64,000 nucleotides of DNA from Siphonodentalium dalli (taxonomy: Eukaryota > Mollusca > Scaphopoda > Gadilida > Siphonodentaliidae), in contig CP136061.1 of assembly GCA_032622095.1 (NCBI GenBank), forward strand, positions 37,581,797 to 37,645,796. Reading direction: 5' to 3'. This document shows, piece by piece, positions 45,601 to 57,965 of the stretch. Both the position numbers and the translations under genes were made by a program. The stretch's first letter is position 1; each line of letters opens with the position of its first letter. Under the pieces are notes generated by a model. It did not search any database, was not told the DNA's origin, and saw only the letters and a program-made list of their open reading frames with translations.

Positions 45601-48022
45601 ATGCCGTATTCCAAGGATTATGTTTACATTGTAAACAAGTGCGATATCTGCAACAAGCTCTGTAAAGGACCAAAGGCACTATCGATACATCTTAGAGTAC
45701 ATAGCGGAGAACGTCCATTCGATTGTAATTTCTGCGAGAAGGCTTTTTCTTCAGAGGACGCCAGAGAAAAGCACGAGAATGTTCACAAGGGGAAAAGACA
45801 TGTCTGCAAAGACTGTGGTAAAAAATACTCTCATGAACGCGCATTGCAGGTACACATTTGTTTTTATTGTTTATGGTTATAAAACATTTTAAAGCCACTT
45901 GGCAGTTTGCGCTCCAAAATACACGTAATAACATTAGATTTTTAAATTTCCCCTGGTATCGAAATAGTTCGCTAAATACTTGAACTGAATACCTTTCTAC
46001 GAGCATTTTTATGTCCGAGAAAGGCGTATTGAAGTCATAAAAAATACAACTTTGAACATGATGTGTGGTTCCCAAACAAAATACACGACAGGGTACAGAA
46101 AAGGGCGATCCGTGTTATAGTCTATTCCTGATATTGTAGCAATAAAAACATTTGCTTAACTTCTGTGCGAAAAGTTTAAAACAGCTCGAAAATCAATATT
46201 TCGTGTATTTGTCAACCCATCTTCTACCCCTTCCAAATTACTTCGACATAATTTGGAGGCTTTAATGGGCCATGTCCGTTTAACAATGCTGGGGGAAAAA
46301 GCAAAAACAAAACAACAAAAATAGAACAAGAAATTGCATAAATTATATTCCGGATGCATGTGAGATTTATGCGATTCAGTTTACTTGACCATGTGTGAAA
46401 CAAGTTCGTCGACTCGTTATCTAGAGGAAGCGGGGTAACTCTATATATTGTCCCAACCTTTTGTTCAGTCGGTAAAACTCGTAAATTGTTAATTTTCTTA
46501 CGGATATATTGACGAACTGTCGAAAGTAATTTATACACGTGTTTTATTGCAGGTACATATTGCACGCGATCACGGAGACGGAAAGAAGTATGAATGTGAT
46601 AAATGTGACACCATCTTCGCATTGAAACCGGAATTAACAGCACATAAGAGGACGCACACAAGTCAATATCAATGTGGAACATGTGGAAAAGCATTCAAGT
46701 TCTCGTCACATTTATCGAGGCATGAAACTGTACACACAGGTAAAAGATCATACGAATGCGATGTCTGTCACAAGAAATTTACAAGGACAGACACTTTGCG
46801 CAGCCACCAAGAGACTCACAAAACAAAGGAGGAGAAAAATTATAAGTGCAAAGTATGCGATAAAACGTTTGCATTCTCAAATTATCTGCAATATCATATG
46901 AGGATTCACACGAATGAAAAGCCATACGCGTGTGACATCTGCCAAATGAGGTTTATCATTTCAGGCAGATTGAGAATTCATATGAGAAAACACACAGGGG
47001 AGTGTCCGTATAAGTGTGAATTGTGTCCGAATGCGTTCGCTACATCAAGTGCTCTCAAAGTACATTTCAGATCTCATACGGGTGCTCGGCCGTATTCGTG
47101 TGACTTGTGCGGCAAATCGTTCAGCCAGGCTGGTTATGTAGCAATCCACAAACGATATCATAACGATTTAAATAGATATCCATGCGACTTATGCAACAAG
47201 AAGTTCAAAAGCAAAACTTATATTCGGACACATAAAAAGGTAGCACATTCTGACTTACGACCATATGCATGCGATCTATGTAAACGGACATTCCAAGTAC
47301 CACAGAATCTCGCCACACACAAGCGGACGACACATAGTGACGTAAGACGGCACAAATGTCCATTTTGCACCAAACGCTTTAAAACAACAAGTCATTTGAA
47401 AGTACACAAAAGAATTCATCTCGACGAAAAGCCGTACAGTTGTAAATATTGTGACAAAAAGTACAGACAGTTGGGAATCTTACAATCCCACACACGACTA
47501 CATACCGGAGAACGCCCCTTTAAGTGTTCTATATGCTTGAAGAAATTCATCAGTTCCTCTGAATTGAGATCTCATTTGAAGAGTCACAGCGGGGAAGGAA
47601 AGATAAGCAAGTGTGAAATTTGTTCAAAAGAAATTCGTGGTTCTTTAAGGAACCATATGACGTCACACAGCGACGAGAGGCTACACAGATGTGAAACGTG
47701 TGGCAAAGGTTTCAAATTGCTGAGCACAATGAAAGTCCATCAACGAACACATTCAGACGAAAAGCCGTACAGTTGCGATATCTGTGGCAAACAGTATCGA
47801 AACAAAGTGAGTCTGCGTGTTCACACCAGAGTTCACTCAGGAGAGCTTCCGTTTAAGTGTACCATCTGCTTGAAGGAGTTCATCTCTTCGCCGTGTTTGA
47901 ATTATCACACGAAAACACACAGCGGAGAACAGAAACACAAATGTGAAATATGTCTGCGAAAATTCCGTACTATTTCGGGGCTCAAGAAACATTATAAGAC
48001 ACACAATGGTGGTTCGGAATAA
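45601..48022 (+). CDS. 20-finger C2H2 zinc-finger protein (two exons)
   Basis: Likely a nuclear DNA-binding protein. The coding exons are 45601-45849 and 46553-48022, predicting about 572 residues. The junction CAG|GTACAC...TTGCAG|GTACAT is in phase 0. Joining it completes finger 3 exactly ([20 protein letters not shown] then H with normal C-x2-C-x12-H-x4-H spacing), which is strong evidence for the intron. Twenty fingers follow each other with linkers such as [23 protein letters not shown] and HSDEKPYS. Finger 16 ([15 protein letters not shown]) is two residues short between Cys and His. No KRAB, BTB, SCAN or ZAD domain is visible, so partners are unknown. The stop is at 48020 and AATAAA at 48102. 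The chosen ATG follows an in-frame uORF stop, so translation cannot begin further upstream on this exon. The nearest relative in the window is the gene at 63485. Confidence 0.9.
45850..46552 (+). other. Intron within finger 3
   Basis: 703 bp, GT at 45850 and AG at 46551-46552. The same GCAG|GTACA word occurs at both borders, so the exact cut is supported by reading frame and finger spacing. No element was recognised inside. Confidence 0.85.
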
Positions 48023-48101
48023 ATGTGTACACCATAAAAGGAAGATATTCGGTTATCACTTCATTTGTAATATTCTTTATAAATACGGTTCATATATGTT
48101 A

Positions 48102-48107
48102 AATAAA
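48102..48107 (+). terminator. Poly(A) signal of the 20-finger gene
   Basis: AATAAA, 80 bp after the stop codon, in ATGTTAAATAAATTTG. Confidence 0.75.
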
Positions 48108-48119
48108 TTTGTTTCATAA

Positions 48120-49189
48120 ACGCTAGATGTAGGCCTAATATGGTTGTTAGGTGGTTAGAGTTAGACCCGAAAGAAATTTGCAAGGAAGCCAATTTGTTCT
48201 CAAAATGTGTGGACTGGTTTGCAGAACAACATAATTATACAAAATCCGCTAAAAATCCGCTTTGGGGAAAATTCTCAAATCAACATGGTGTCCAAATGGC
48301 AGCTGCTCTCTGAAAATGCTGAATTTCTAAGCGGACAACCAGAACTTGGGTTTGACTTGCATTGCAGTGACCGATCACTCATTCAAATTGATCTGTTTAA
48401 TGGTCTGTGTACCTTTAAGTATATTTAACAGCATACTTGTATGGTTCCATTATGGTACTACCATTACGCAGTATCACTCCTAGGTCGTTATACAATATGT
48501 TGCTTTCGGCGTCGCATGACTTAGAGTTGCGGCCATTTTGACAGACATTTCAAGGCCGCTATTGTATTGGTGTAAACAATATTTATTTAAAAAAATCAAA
48601 GATATAACACAGACACAATATACATGTAGATAGACAGAGATTTGTGAAGAGGATTGGACAAGAGAGAGAATGAAAGAGAGAGAGAGAGTGAATGAGAGAG
48701 AGAGGTTTGACACAACATACATGTACATTCGATACTAAGTAGCACAACAACATCTGTTCAGTGGGGGAATCACTTGCATGAATGCGTCACGACCACGGAG
48801 GAGAAGGAGCGGTTCATGCAAATGGAATCTAGCCGCGTCACCTGAAGTGATCTATGGGAAAACGGCCACTATCTAAAATAGGGGGGTAAGGGGGGGGGGG
48901 GCGTCTCAACCCCAACTTTGGTGAAAATTTTGCTTGTTTTGCTTGAACCCGAATACCAGTTAATTCGGGGGTATGAATCCCGCGTACGGCTTCAAAACAC
49001 CCTGAATCCCGCGTACCGAAAAGGGGGGTGATACACTCATGAAGGGGTGCAACTTTGTCCGAGCTTGTTTTCCTACATGTTCCCGTTTAATTATTTTGTT
49101 TTTGAAACTTGGTACCGATATTTACCACCCCAAGAACACGTACACGCTCCGAAATCTTATGAGATGCACTCAGATTACGATTTTTTAAA
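48120..49189. other. Non-coding: (GA)n microsatellite and repeat G fragment
   Basis: An interrupted (GA)n tract lies at 48655-48706. A G-rich run is at 48887-48901. 49025-49130 is a minus-strand fragment of repeat G (TTTGTCCGAGCTTGTTTTCC, ACTTGGTACCGATATTTA). No gene recognised. Confidence 0.6.
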
Positions 49190-49440
49190 AAAGGTACTCA
49201 ATCCGACCAGGCCCTCATAAATTACTATTTCTTTGGCGTCGGGGATAAAAATAATTGATTCGAGTCGAGGAACCTACTTATCAACGCTCAGAATGATCAG
49301 ATATCAATTTTTGAAGTTTTGTTATTTCTATTTTTCTGGCCCAGAAAAACACCGTCAAAAGGATGGTCTCAGTCAAAATTGCGTTATTAATACACTTGAT
49401 TTACGCCACCGGTGTAATATGTTCTCGAAAATATAATATC
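49190..49440. mobile_element. Family I MITE, left half
   Basis: AAAGGTACTCAATCCGACC, then ATTACTATTTCTTTGGCGTC and GATTCGAGTCGAGGAACC. The right end is missing here; a right half lies at 50941-51223. Confidence 0.6.
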
Positions 49441-49592
49441 ACCTGGTCCAATGGGCGATTGGTTTATGGGTAATTCTGGGTAATTATGTAGTTTCGTACC
49501 TGACCCAATCGTACCGATAGAGTCACGTACAGGCTGAAATTGTAAACTTAAAGCCACCTGTGTAATATGTTCTTGTCCAATGGGGGATTGGA

Positions 49593-49852
49593 TTATGGGT
49601 AATTAGGTATTCTCGTACCTGACTCAATCGTACCGATAGAGTCACGTAAATTACTTTCCTTTGAAATTTCAACACACGCCTCAGTCATTACATACCCCAC
49701 AGCAGAGTCATGTGTTGGGTTCTCTTCGCTTTCACATTTGGAATCGCCGTCATTACTTTCCTTTGCAATTTCATCACGCGCTTCAGTCAATGCATATCCC
49801 AAGAGATTCTGTCCTTTTTTGTTGGCCTGGTTACTAGGCTAGTAATTAGGTC
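49593..49852 (-). other. Open frame with a repeated acidic peptide, possible exon
   Basis: On the minus strand the frame is open from about 49852 to the stop at 49593. It contains GYALTEARDEIAKESN and then GYVMTEACVEISKESN, a duplicated unit of about 34 residues. The duplication is also visible in DNA (49648-49697 and 49751-49801), and a further non-coding duplication lies at 49441-49650. The changes between units are mostly conservative. A donor-like CAG|GTACGA occurs near the end. No family recognised; it may be just a tandem duplication that stayed open. Confidence 0.25.
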
Positions 49853-49985
49853 GATATAAAAGTAAAAATGGGTCGCTTTAAAAGCTGTAGTCTTACCCCG
49901 CTGAATAAAATAGTCCGACACAGATTAGCACATGTGCTGATATTGATATTACCACACCATTTGGAAAGTATGCGATCGTGTGGTA

Positions 49986-50612
49986 ATCAAAGATGGATTT
50001 CGACAAAATTTGATACTTAGGGGAGTGTTTTGGACGGGTCAAATCGTGACCCCCGACCTGACCTTGACCGTTAAAACAATTGACAAGGTCAAATTGGGTA
50101 AAACGGACGGATTTCGACGAAATTTGATACCTATGGCTACTTTTATCCGGGGAGTGTTTTGGATCGGTCACATCGTGACCCCGGCGAGATCTTGACCTTC
50201 AATATGGTAAATCAAAGGTCAAATCAGATAAAACGGATGGATTTCGACGAAATTTGATACCTAGGGCTACTTTTGTCCGGGGAGTGTTTTGGACGGGTCA
50301 AATCGTGACCTCGACCTGACGTTTGACCTTCAAAATGGCCAAATCAAGGTCAAATCGGGTAAAACGGACGGATTTCGACGAAATTTGATACCTAGAGGTA
50401 CCTTTGTCCGGGGCATGTTTTGGACGGGTCAAATCGTGACCCCGACCTGACCTTGACCTTTAAACAGTCAATTCAAGGTCAAATTGGGTAAAACGGTCGG
50501 ATTTCGACGAAATTTGATACCTAGGGATACTTTTCTCCGGGGAGTGTTTTGGACGGGTCAAATCATGACCCCGACCTTACCTTGACTTTCAAAATAGTCA
50601 ACTCAAGGTAAA
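49986..50612. repeat. Tandem array, about 125-bp unit, five copies
   Basis: Each unit has GGATTTCGACGAAATTTGAT, CCGGGGAGTGTTTTGGACGG and GTCAAATCGTGACCCCGACC, followed by TGACCTTGACCTT and TCAAGGTCAAATCGGGTAAA. Units begin near 49988, 50099, 50230, 50362 and 50492. The first is shorter. The array ends near 50612. Confidence 0.85.
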
Positions 50613-50940
50613 ATCGTGCCTTTCGCCGGAAATCAGATGGGAAACAGCCTGGACGAAGTCGGGCCCACCAGCTAGTGTAATAAAAAAGACAGCTTGAAGA
50701 ATGTAATGTATAACAAGAGAAACGGGAAAACTTGATATTTGAGGGGGTGAACATGGGGTATGGACCATTTTCCAGAACTGTCAGGATTTCGACCGATTTG
50801 ACTGCATGGGTGGGTGGCCCGCCCCAAATACCACATAGAATTTGAAAGCTAGTTTATATCATAATATTATAATTTCTATTTATGGCCAATAATATGATCT
50901 TGGTGGCGTTACCATTTCTGACTATGGTTTTCTTGTTTTA

Positions 50941-51223
50941 GAGTTATTCATCTTTGTCTGTTTGAATAAGGGCTTCTCAAACTCCAGGCAGAGTTATCTC
51001 TTTGAGGGCTTCTGCGGATATTATTAGTACATATCTCGAGAAATTTACAAACTTATGGGCAATTATTAGTACACATCTCGAGAAAATTACAAATTTCAAA
51101 AATCAATATCTAATAACTCTGAGCTTTGATGGGTGGGTTCCTCGACTCGAATCAAATATTTTTTACCCCCAAAGCCAAAGAAATAGTAATATAGGACCCT
51201 CTGATCGGATTGAGTACCTTTAA
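50941..51223. mobile_element. Family I MITE, right half with internal duplication
   Basis: Ends CTGATCGGATTGAGTACC-TTTAA. The segment TTATTAGTACATATCTCGAG is present twice (51023, 51062). Region 51224-51679 after it holds no recognised gene. Confidence 0.6.
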
Positions 51224-51679
51224 ATGAAATTATCGGATATCCCATGGTCGACTTCGAATTTATTTATTGTTTTTGACGTACATATATGCTGCCCGAGCGT
51301 GTACTCTTTCGTTTTCTCTGCTTTGAAACTCGGCGATATTTATCACTATGGTAACCGGACAGCCAATAATGCATGACATATATATGTGGTATTTTCTCCA
51401 GGGGGTTGCGATTGAAACACATCTGCTGAATGTAAGTTTCGGGTGCATTGAATCAAAGCTCTATCGTATAATAGTGTTCACCAGACCACACGAATAACCA
51501 ATTTATGACCCTAAACTGATTATATATATAGAATATGTAGCTAGTGCCGTCGCATATAAGCGGTTTATGTGCGTGAGGTGGATATATATTGGGCGAGGCT
51601 CTGTCGAATCCAATAGATGCCAAACCGAGGACATAAACCGTTTAAGCGACAGCATTAGTTTCATATTTTATTTATCCAT

Positions 51680-52370
51680 CGCGAAAAACTTGGGAACCTG
51701 TGCCCCTGCGATTATGAACTTGGGAACCTGTGCCTCTGCGATTAACCTGTGCTCATGCGATTAACCTGTGCCCCTGCGATTATGAGCTCGAATTGACGTT
51801 TTGAGTGGAGTTATCCCACTTTTTCGACTTAGATATTTTTTCGCGAAATGCATAATTCTGTCGGAGCTTGTATTCATTATTTTTTTTAGATCCTTAGTCC
51901 CACTGGGACAGTCTCACCTTTATATATGTGACCCTGTACCAATGCATTCTCTTATATATGCGAGTCGACCATAGGTCGCCTCGCATATATAAGAGAATGC
52001 ATTGGCCTAACAATTTTTTTATCATTTTTTAAAAATAAATGTTTCTTACAATTTTTAGGACATAAAATAAAAAAACATCCATTACCCTGCGGGGAGCCCC
52101 ACACATATATAGAAGCATATAGAAGAGTGTCGTCTGCTCATGTTTGTCTCGGGCTCTGTATGGGTGAAATTATAAAATTGTTAAAGAATACAAGAAACAA
52201 TTATTAAAATTGTAAAAAATTGTTAGGCCAATGCATTCTCTTATATAAGAGAATGCATTGGCACAGGGTAAAAATCCCGACTTACGACTGGATTTGATAT
52301 GGCGGGTCATATATAGTTATATCATGTGCAGTGGGGGTATCCTTGGTCCCACTGGGACAGCTCAACCTCT
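51680..52370 (-). repeat. Repeat G, inverted copy split by a hairpin element
   Basis: 51690-51785 is a short tandem array of AACCTGTGCCCCTGCGATTA words, the reverse of the repeat G core. GAGTTATCCCACTTTTTCGA and GTCCCACTGGGACAG follow. TTAGTCCCACTGGGACAG at 51895 recurs as TTGGTCCCACTGGGACAG at 52344, beyond the hairpin element at 51930-52270. Confidence 0.6.
51930..52270. mobile_element. Hairpin-pair element lacking TTAA ends
   Basis: Starts CCCTGTACCAATGCATTC and ends TGCATTGGCACAGGG, so only the inner part of type A is present. The spacer (CTGCGGGGAGCCCCACAC) is the inverse of that at 13274-13645. The second hairpin (52227-52262) has lost its tip: GCCAATGCATTCTCTTATAT runs straight into AAGAGAATGCATTGGC. 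Confidence 0.7.
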
Positions 52371-52536
52371 ATTTGAGACATACAAAATAAATATCGAAAT
52401 GCATTGTCCATTTAAATACATTTTGTTAAGATCATCGATCTCCACATCACCACTGGAGGGAAACTGTGTCACACCTCTTGTGTTTACGGCATGCGCAGAT
52501 GTATCCACAATGAAGTAGTTATTTCCCCCAGTTCTC

Positions 52537-53302
52537 ATAACCATTCATCGACGCCGACCGTAATATCGCTGCAATGTGGGTAACTGATGAGACACAGCTA
52601 TTGAAATATTAAATTTATTGTTGTGAATGTTAATGGTTTAGTGCGTGATAACCATTCATCGACGCCGACTAATATCGCTGCAACGTGGGTAACTGATGAG
52701 ACACAGCTATTGAAATATTAAATTTATTGTTGTGAATGTTAATGGTTTAGTGCGTGATAACCATTCATCGACGCCGACTAATATCGCTGCAATGTGGGTA
52801 ACTGATGAGACACAGCTATTGAAATATTAAATTTATTGTTGTGAATGTTAATGGTTTAGTGCGTGATAACCATTCATCGACGCCGACTAATATCGCTGCA
52901 ATGTGGGTAACTGATGAGACACAGCTATTGAAATATTAAATTAATGGTTGTGAATGTTAATGGTTTAGTGCGTGATAACCATTCATCGACGCCGACTAAT
53001 ATCGCTGCAATGTGGGTAACTGATGAGACACAGCTATTGAAATATTAAATTAATGGTTGTGAATGTTAATGGTTTAGTGCGTGATAACCATTCATCGACG
53101 CCGACTAATATCGCTGCAATGTGGGTAACTGATGAGACACAGCTATTGAAATATTAAATTAATGGTTGTGAATGTTAATGGTTTAGTGCGTGATAACCAT
53201 TCATCGACGCCGACTAATATCGCTGCAATGTGGGTAACTGATGAGACACAGCTATTGAAATATTAAATTAATGGTTGTGAATGTTAATGGTTTAGTGCGT
53301 GA
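52537..53302. repeat. 109-bp satellite, seven copies
   Basis: Units begin ATAACCATTCATCGACGCCG and end GGTTTAGTGCGTG. Starts are at 52537, 52648, 52757, 52866, 52975, 53084 and 53193; the first is 111 bp. Units 1-3 have AATTTATTGTTG and units 4-7 have AATTAATGGTTG at the same place. Confidence 0.9.
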
Positions 53303-53455
53303 GGATCGAATTGGACGGTAAGTGACTTCTGTGTATGTGTAACACCGAATACTTCACTATTTCGCATGATTTATAGCAGGATTAGCGAGTTCTGTGTTCT
53401 TACGAAACGTACGTGTACTTATAGATCTCATTTCAACTATAGTATTATTGGCCCT

Positions 53456-53978
53456 AGGTCATGTCATGAATCTCTACTAAGGCCCGTAAAGATCATATTC
53501 CACCAGTATAAAACCTGGGAACTTTTTGAAGTTTTGACAGGGAATCTTAAAAAAATCGAAAAAATAACGCGGGAAATATATGTCTTTGTTATTATCGTTT
53601 GCTTAATAAGGTAATTCACTGTAGGTGAGGGTCCCAATTCGAAATTTCACGATTTAAGTGACTCTGAGGGATTTAGCTTTGCGTCGCTTGCAATTATGGA
53701 ATTTCTCCTAGGTAATTATTTCAATGTTTATTGCGATATCGGCTAACAGAAGTCACATAAAATCATGCTATTTTGAGTTGGGACCTTAACCTGCATCGAA
53801 GTACATTATACTAAAGAACAGATAATAACAAAGAGATATATTCCCGCGTTATTTTTTCGAATTTATAAGATTCCCTACCCAAACGCCAGGAAGTTCACCA
53901 GGTTTGTTATAGGTGGAATATGATCTCTCCTGCATGGAATTAGCCAGAGTAGAGATTCTTGGCATTATCTATATTAGG
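53456..53978. repeat. Foldback family J, complete
   Basis: The arms start GTCATGTCATGAATCTCTAC and fold back from about 53730. They contain GATCATATTCCACC, CCTGGGAACTTTTTGAA and GAAAAAATAACGCGGGAAAT, each repeated inverted. Region 53979-54185 shows nothing else. Confidence 0.65.
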
Positions 53979-54185
53979 CTAGGACCAGGAATATAGTCAA
54001 CATACTATTATAGATACACCCATGTGTACCATAGACCATTTACGGATAATCAGTTTCACTGTTGCACATTGGGATGAAATGAATCCAAACCTTAAGCCAC
54101 GTGGTTTGAGCCATGCATTTACTATGGGAGTTTTAAATTTTAAGTTGTTATTTTACGTAGTTTTCGATTGAAATTTTAAACATGT

Positions 54186-56069
54186 GTCAGGGACGGTGTG
54201 ACTAAACACAATTCGGACCAGCCCGGACCGCCCATGTGGACTATAGGAGTGATTTTAAGGGCAATATAAGTGCAGGGTGTCATCGAAACACACTCAGGGT
54301 CGCTATTAACCCTCAAAATGTCGGCATCGGCGAATATGTTCGCCGCGAATGAAGCTAACAGCCCCAACCGCCCCTGCTGCGTCTAGGGGTGATTTTAGTG
54401 TCCATATCTGTGCGAGGGTGTCAATAAAACCCAAATACGCACGGAAGGTGGTCAAGGTCAAACAGAAGTGCCGATATTAACCCCTAGACTTGCCAGATTC
54501 AGTCAAAATTACAAAATTGTGTCCCCAATAAAAACAATCACAGCCCGGACCCCCGTTTCGCCCTCGTATACGGCTAAGAACTCCTGACATATATGTTGCG
54601 GAACTATCCTCGACTACATTCACGAAAAAACAAGGGCGATTCGCCAACCAAGGCCGGGCAATTAACCCCCAAATGCCGCCATCGGCGAATATGTTTACCG
54701 ATAACGAAGCTAATAGCCCGGACCACCCCTGTGGCGTATAGTGGTGATTTTAATGGCCCTATCTGTACACGGGTATCATGGAAACTCACAAACACACGGA
54801 CGATGGTCACGGCCAAACAGAAGTGCCGATATTAACCCCTAAACTTGCCAGATTCAGTCAGAATTACAAAATTGTGCCCCCAATAAAAAAAACTCACATC
54901 CCCGACCCCCGTAATGTCCTCGTAATTCTAATAATTCCTTACATATGTGTTGCAGATCTACCCTCGACTACACTCACGAAGAAACAAGGGCGAGTCGCCC
55001 ACGAAAGCCTGGCAATTAACCCCCAAAATGCCGCTATCGCCGAATATGTTTACCGATAACGAAGCTAACAGCCCGGACCGCCCCCGTGGCGTCTAGTGGA
55101 GATTTTAGTGTCCCTATATGTACACGGGTGTCACGGAAACCCACATACGCACATACGACGGTCACAGCCAAACAGAAGTGCAGATATTAACCCCTAAACT
55201 TGCCAGATTCAGCCATAATTACAAATGTGTTCCACCAATAACAAACTCACAGCACGAACCCCGTATAGCCCGCGTACTTCCAATAACTCCTTTAATGTCT
55301 TGTGGAACTACCCTCGACTATACTCACGGAGAAACAAGGGCGAGTCGCCCACGAAAGCCTGGCAATTAACCCCCCAAAATGCCGCCATCGGCGAATATGT
55401 TTACCGATAACGAAGCTAAGAGCCGGTCCGCCCCTGTGGTGTCTAGTCGTGATTTTAGTGTCCCTATCTCTACACGGGTGTCAATGAAACCCACATACGC
55501 ACGGACGATGGTCACGACCAAACAGAAGGACCGATATTAACCCCTAAACTTGCCAGATTCAGCCATAATTACAATATTGCGCCCGCAATAAAACAATCAC
55601 AGCCCGGACCCCCGTAATGTCCTCGTACTTCTAATAACTCCTTACACAGTATAGCGTATATGCCCAGGAACTGTGTTGTGGAAGGAATAATTTTAATGGT
55701 CTTGCACTGTTTCTCCACAGATCTGAGGCAATTATATGGCACTGTACGGTAGACTGTACATATGTGTTGCGGAACTACCCTCGACTACAATCACGAAGAA
55801 ACAAGGGCGAGTCACACACGAAAGCCTGGCAATTAAACCCCAAAATGCCGCCATCGCCGAATAAGCTGGCAAGTTTAGCGGTTAATATCGGCACTTCTGT
55901 TCGAACTTGTCCACCTCCGTGCGTATTTGGGTTTCATTAATACTCTCGCACATATATGGACACTAAATTTACCCCGAGACACCCCTGTACTTATATTGCC
56001 ATTAATATCACTCCTATAGTCTACTGGTCTGAGCTGGTCCGGGTGGTGTTTAGTCACACCCGGGAGGGA
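54186..56069. mobile_element. Inverted-end element with internal 355-bp tandem array
   Basis: The ends GGTGTGACTAAACAC and the inverse GTGTTTAGTCACACC continue inward (CGGACCAGCCCGGAC, ACTATAGGAGTGATTTT) for about 200-300 bp. Between them the unit with CCGATATTAACCCCTAAACT, TGCCAGATTCAG, GAAACAAGGGCGAGTC and CGGCGAATATGTTTACCGAT repeats about four times. Marker positions are 54471, 54826, 55181 and 55531. The last unit has an unrelated insertion of about 115 bp (55640-55755). No transposase. Confidence 0.7.
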
Positions 56070-56209
56070 CATATATATTTGTATATACTCTTCAGAGTGT
56101 ATAATATCTTTTTTTGATTCCTCCGCGTATTTTATTGACTTTATGCGACTAAATTGTCGGGAAATTCAGAAAACTGAGCTAACTGCTAATTTTTTCGGTG
56201 TTAATATAG

Positions 56210-56482
56210 TATACTGCGTGACTATAGTGGTGTCTATACACTAGTCTGTCTGTATGATTTGATTATGATCATTTGGTTCTGTTATTTAGTTTATTGTCCG
56301 TGACTATATAGTGGTGTCTATAAATGAGTCTGTCTGTATATTTTGTGTATGGTCATTTTAGTTATTTTATTTAATTTAGTATACTTCGTGACTAGTGGTG
56401 TATATATGTTAGTCTGCCTGTTTATCTTGAGTACGGATAGTTTCGGTCGTTAGTTACTTTGGTGTACTTCGTAACTAGTGGT
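56210..56482. repeat. Degenerate tandem repeat, 80-90 bp unit
   Basis: GTGACTA-AGTGGTGTCTATA followed by AGTCTG(T/C)CTGTNTAT recurs near 56218, 56299, 56389 and 56470 (last unit partial). Confidence 0.65.
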
Positions 56483-57854
56483 CAAAATTGTGGACTGAAA
56501 TAAGTCCAGGAGATATTGGTAGACCTCTGCATCCCCCAGGACTCTACTTCACCCCACTAGTTTTTTTTCTTAATGACTCCTCTAATTGTTTTCGGTTGTT
56601 AACAAGAAAAAATGTGGCCGCAGAGACTCCAGACAAGATGGCGTCCATGATGGCGGCCATTTTTGTTATGTGCACCAGGTCTCTTTGATCGCCGTTATAG
56701 TAAAGATAATGTCACATGCGGTCCTGTTTCCGTTCGATACGTTATGGTAATATACAACCCTTACAAATGAGCCAAAAATCTGACACAAAAATCCAATATG
56801 GCGGCTAAGATGGCCACCAAAATATGAAAAATTGCTATTTTTCGGACATTTGACCACCTTTCGTTTGTCTCTGTTGGAAATATTGGCTCCTTGACGTGAT
56901 TTTATACAATTATCGTATAGAAGAGTCATTGGCGAACACATGGGGACCATAATATACATTCCTTGCTGGATATTTGTGTCCGATATCACGTTTTCCCAAA
57001 TACCGGTATAATCCGGTCAAAGCCAAAACGACGCTAATAACGCAATGATTGTTTCGAACCAATGACTGTTATTGCTATTATAACACAACCCACGCGTATA
57101 TATGTGCAGGAGATACTCGAGCTAGGATCCCTCTTATAACTGAGTAGAGGAATGTCCACCCAATTCGAAGATGGCGGCCAAAATGGCCACCTGAAATAGA
57201 AAATAGAGTTTAACATCAGTGAGAGTTATTTTAAAGTCAACTCCACACCTGCTAACTATTGTGAGATAGGAGCACTGAGGCGAAGAACTGTCCTTATATT
57301 GCATCCAAATAAAAGTCGCCCAAATCCAAAATGGCGCCCACAATGGCGGACAAATTTTGAAAAAATCACCGAAATTCCCCTATTTTCACATCATTGGGCA
57401 TTATTGTCGAGACAACTCCACACTTGCTGACAGTTGAATTGGAAATACTGACGTGAAGTAATTACCTTGCATCTGTTGAAGGTATTTTTTTCCAAATCGA
57501 AGATGGCGGCCAAATTGGCGTCCGAAGCTGAAAACAAGCTTACATTCCTTTACTTTCTTACTATGGGCGTCATTGTTACGATAATTCTACTCACAATTAC
57601 ATGTTCATATGGAAAATTGATATGAAGTATTCATTTGAGTCTGGCCAACTCTCACAATCAAGATTGCTGCCAAACCGGTGGCCAGAAATTGAAAAGAAGT
57701 CTAAATTGTCACATACGAATTTTAACTTTTTGTCATAATATCAATATGTATGGATTAGTGTAAACATATTTTTATTTCCAAATCCAACATAACATAATAT
57801 ACAGATGATACAAATATGCATAAATAGAAGAGATAATGTATGGAAATGAGGACC

Positions 57855-57965
57855 AGACAACAAGCCCGAGGTATGGATTGAACGAAACGGCACATAAGCC
57901 AACTATTAGTTCCAACATAGGTCGTCGCCTTCCTAACCCACATACTGCCACTAACCTTGAGAGAG
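57855..57965 (-). other. Possible tRNA-derived SINE segment
   Basis: On the minus strand, AGTGGCAGTATGTGGGTTAG then GAAGGCG resembles an A-box region, and CGTTCAATCC resembles a B box about 70 nt further. The cloverleaf is not convincing. Confidence 0.3.

Noticed and set aside
45692-46694. Minus-strand open frames of 127 and 156 codons over the zinc-finger exons
   Set aside because: They span the intron and antisense finger codons; no recognisable domain.
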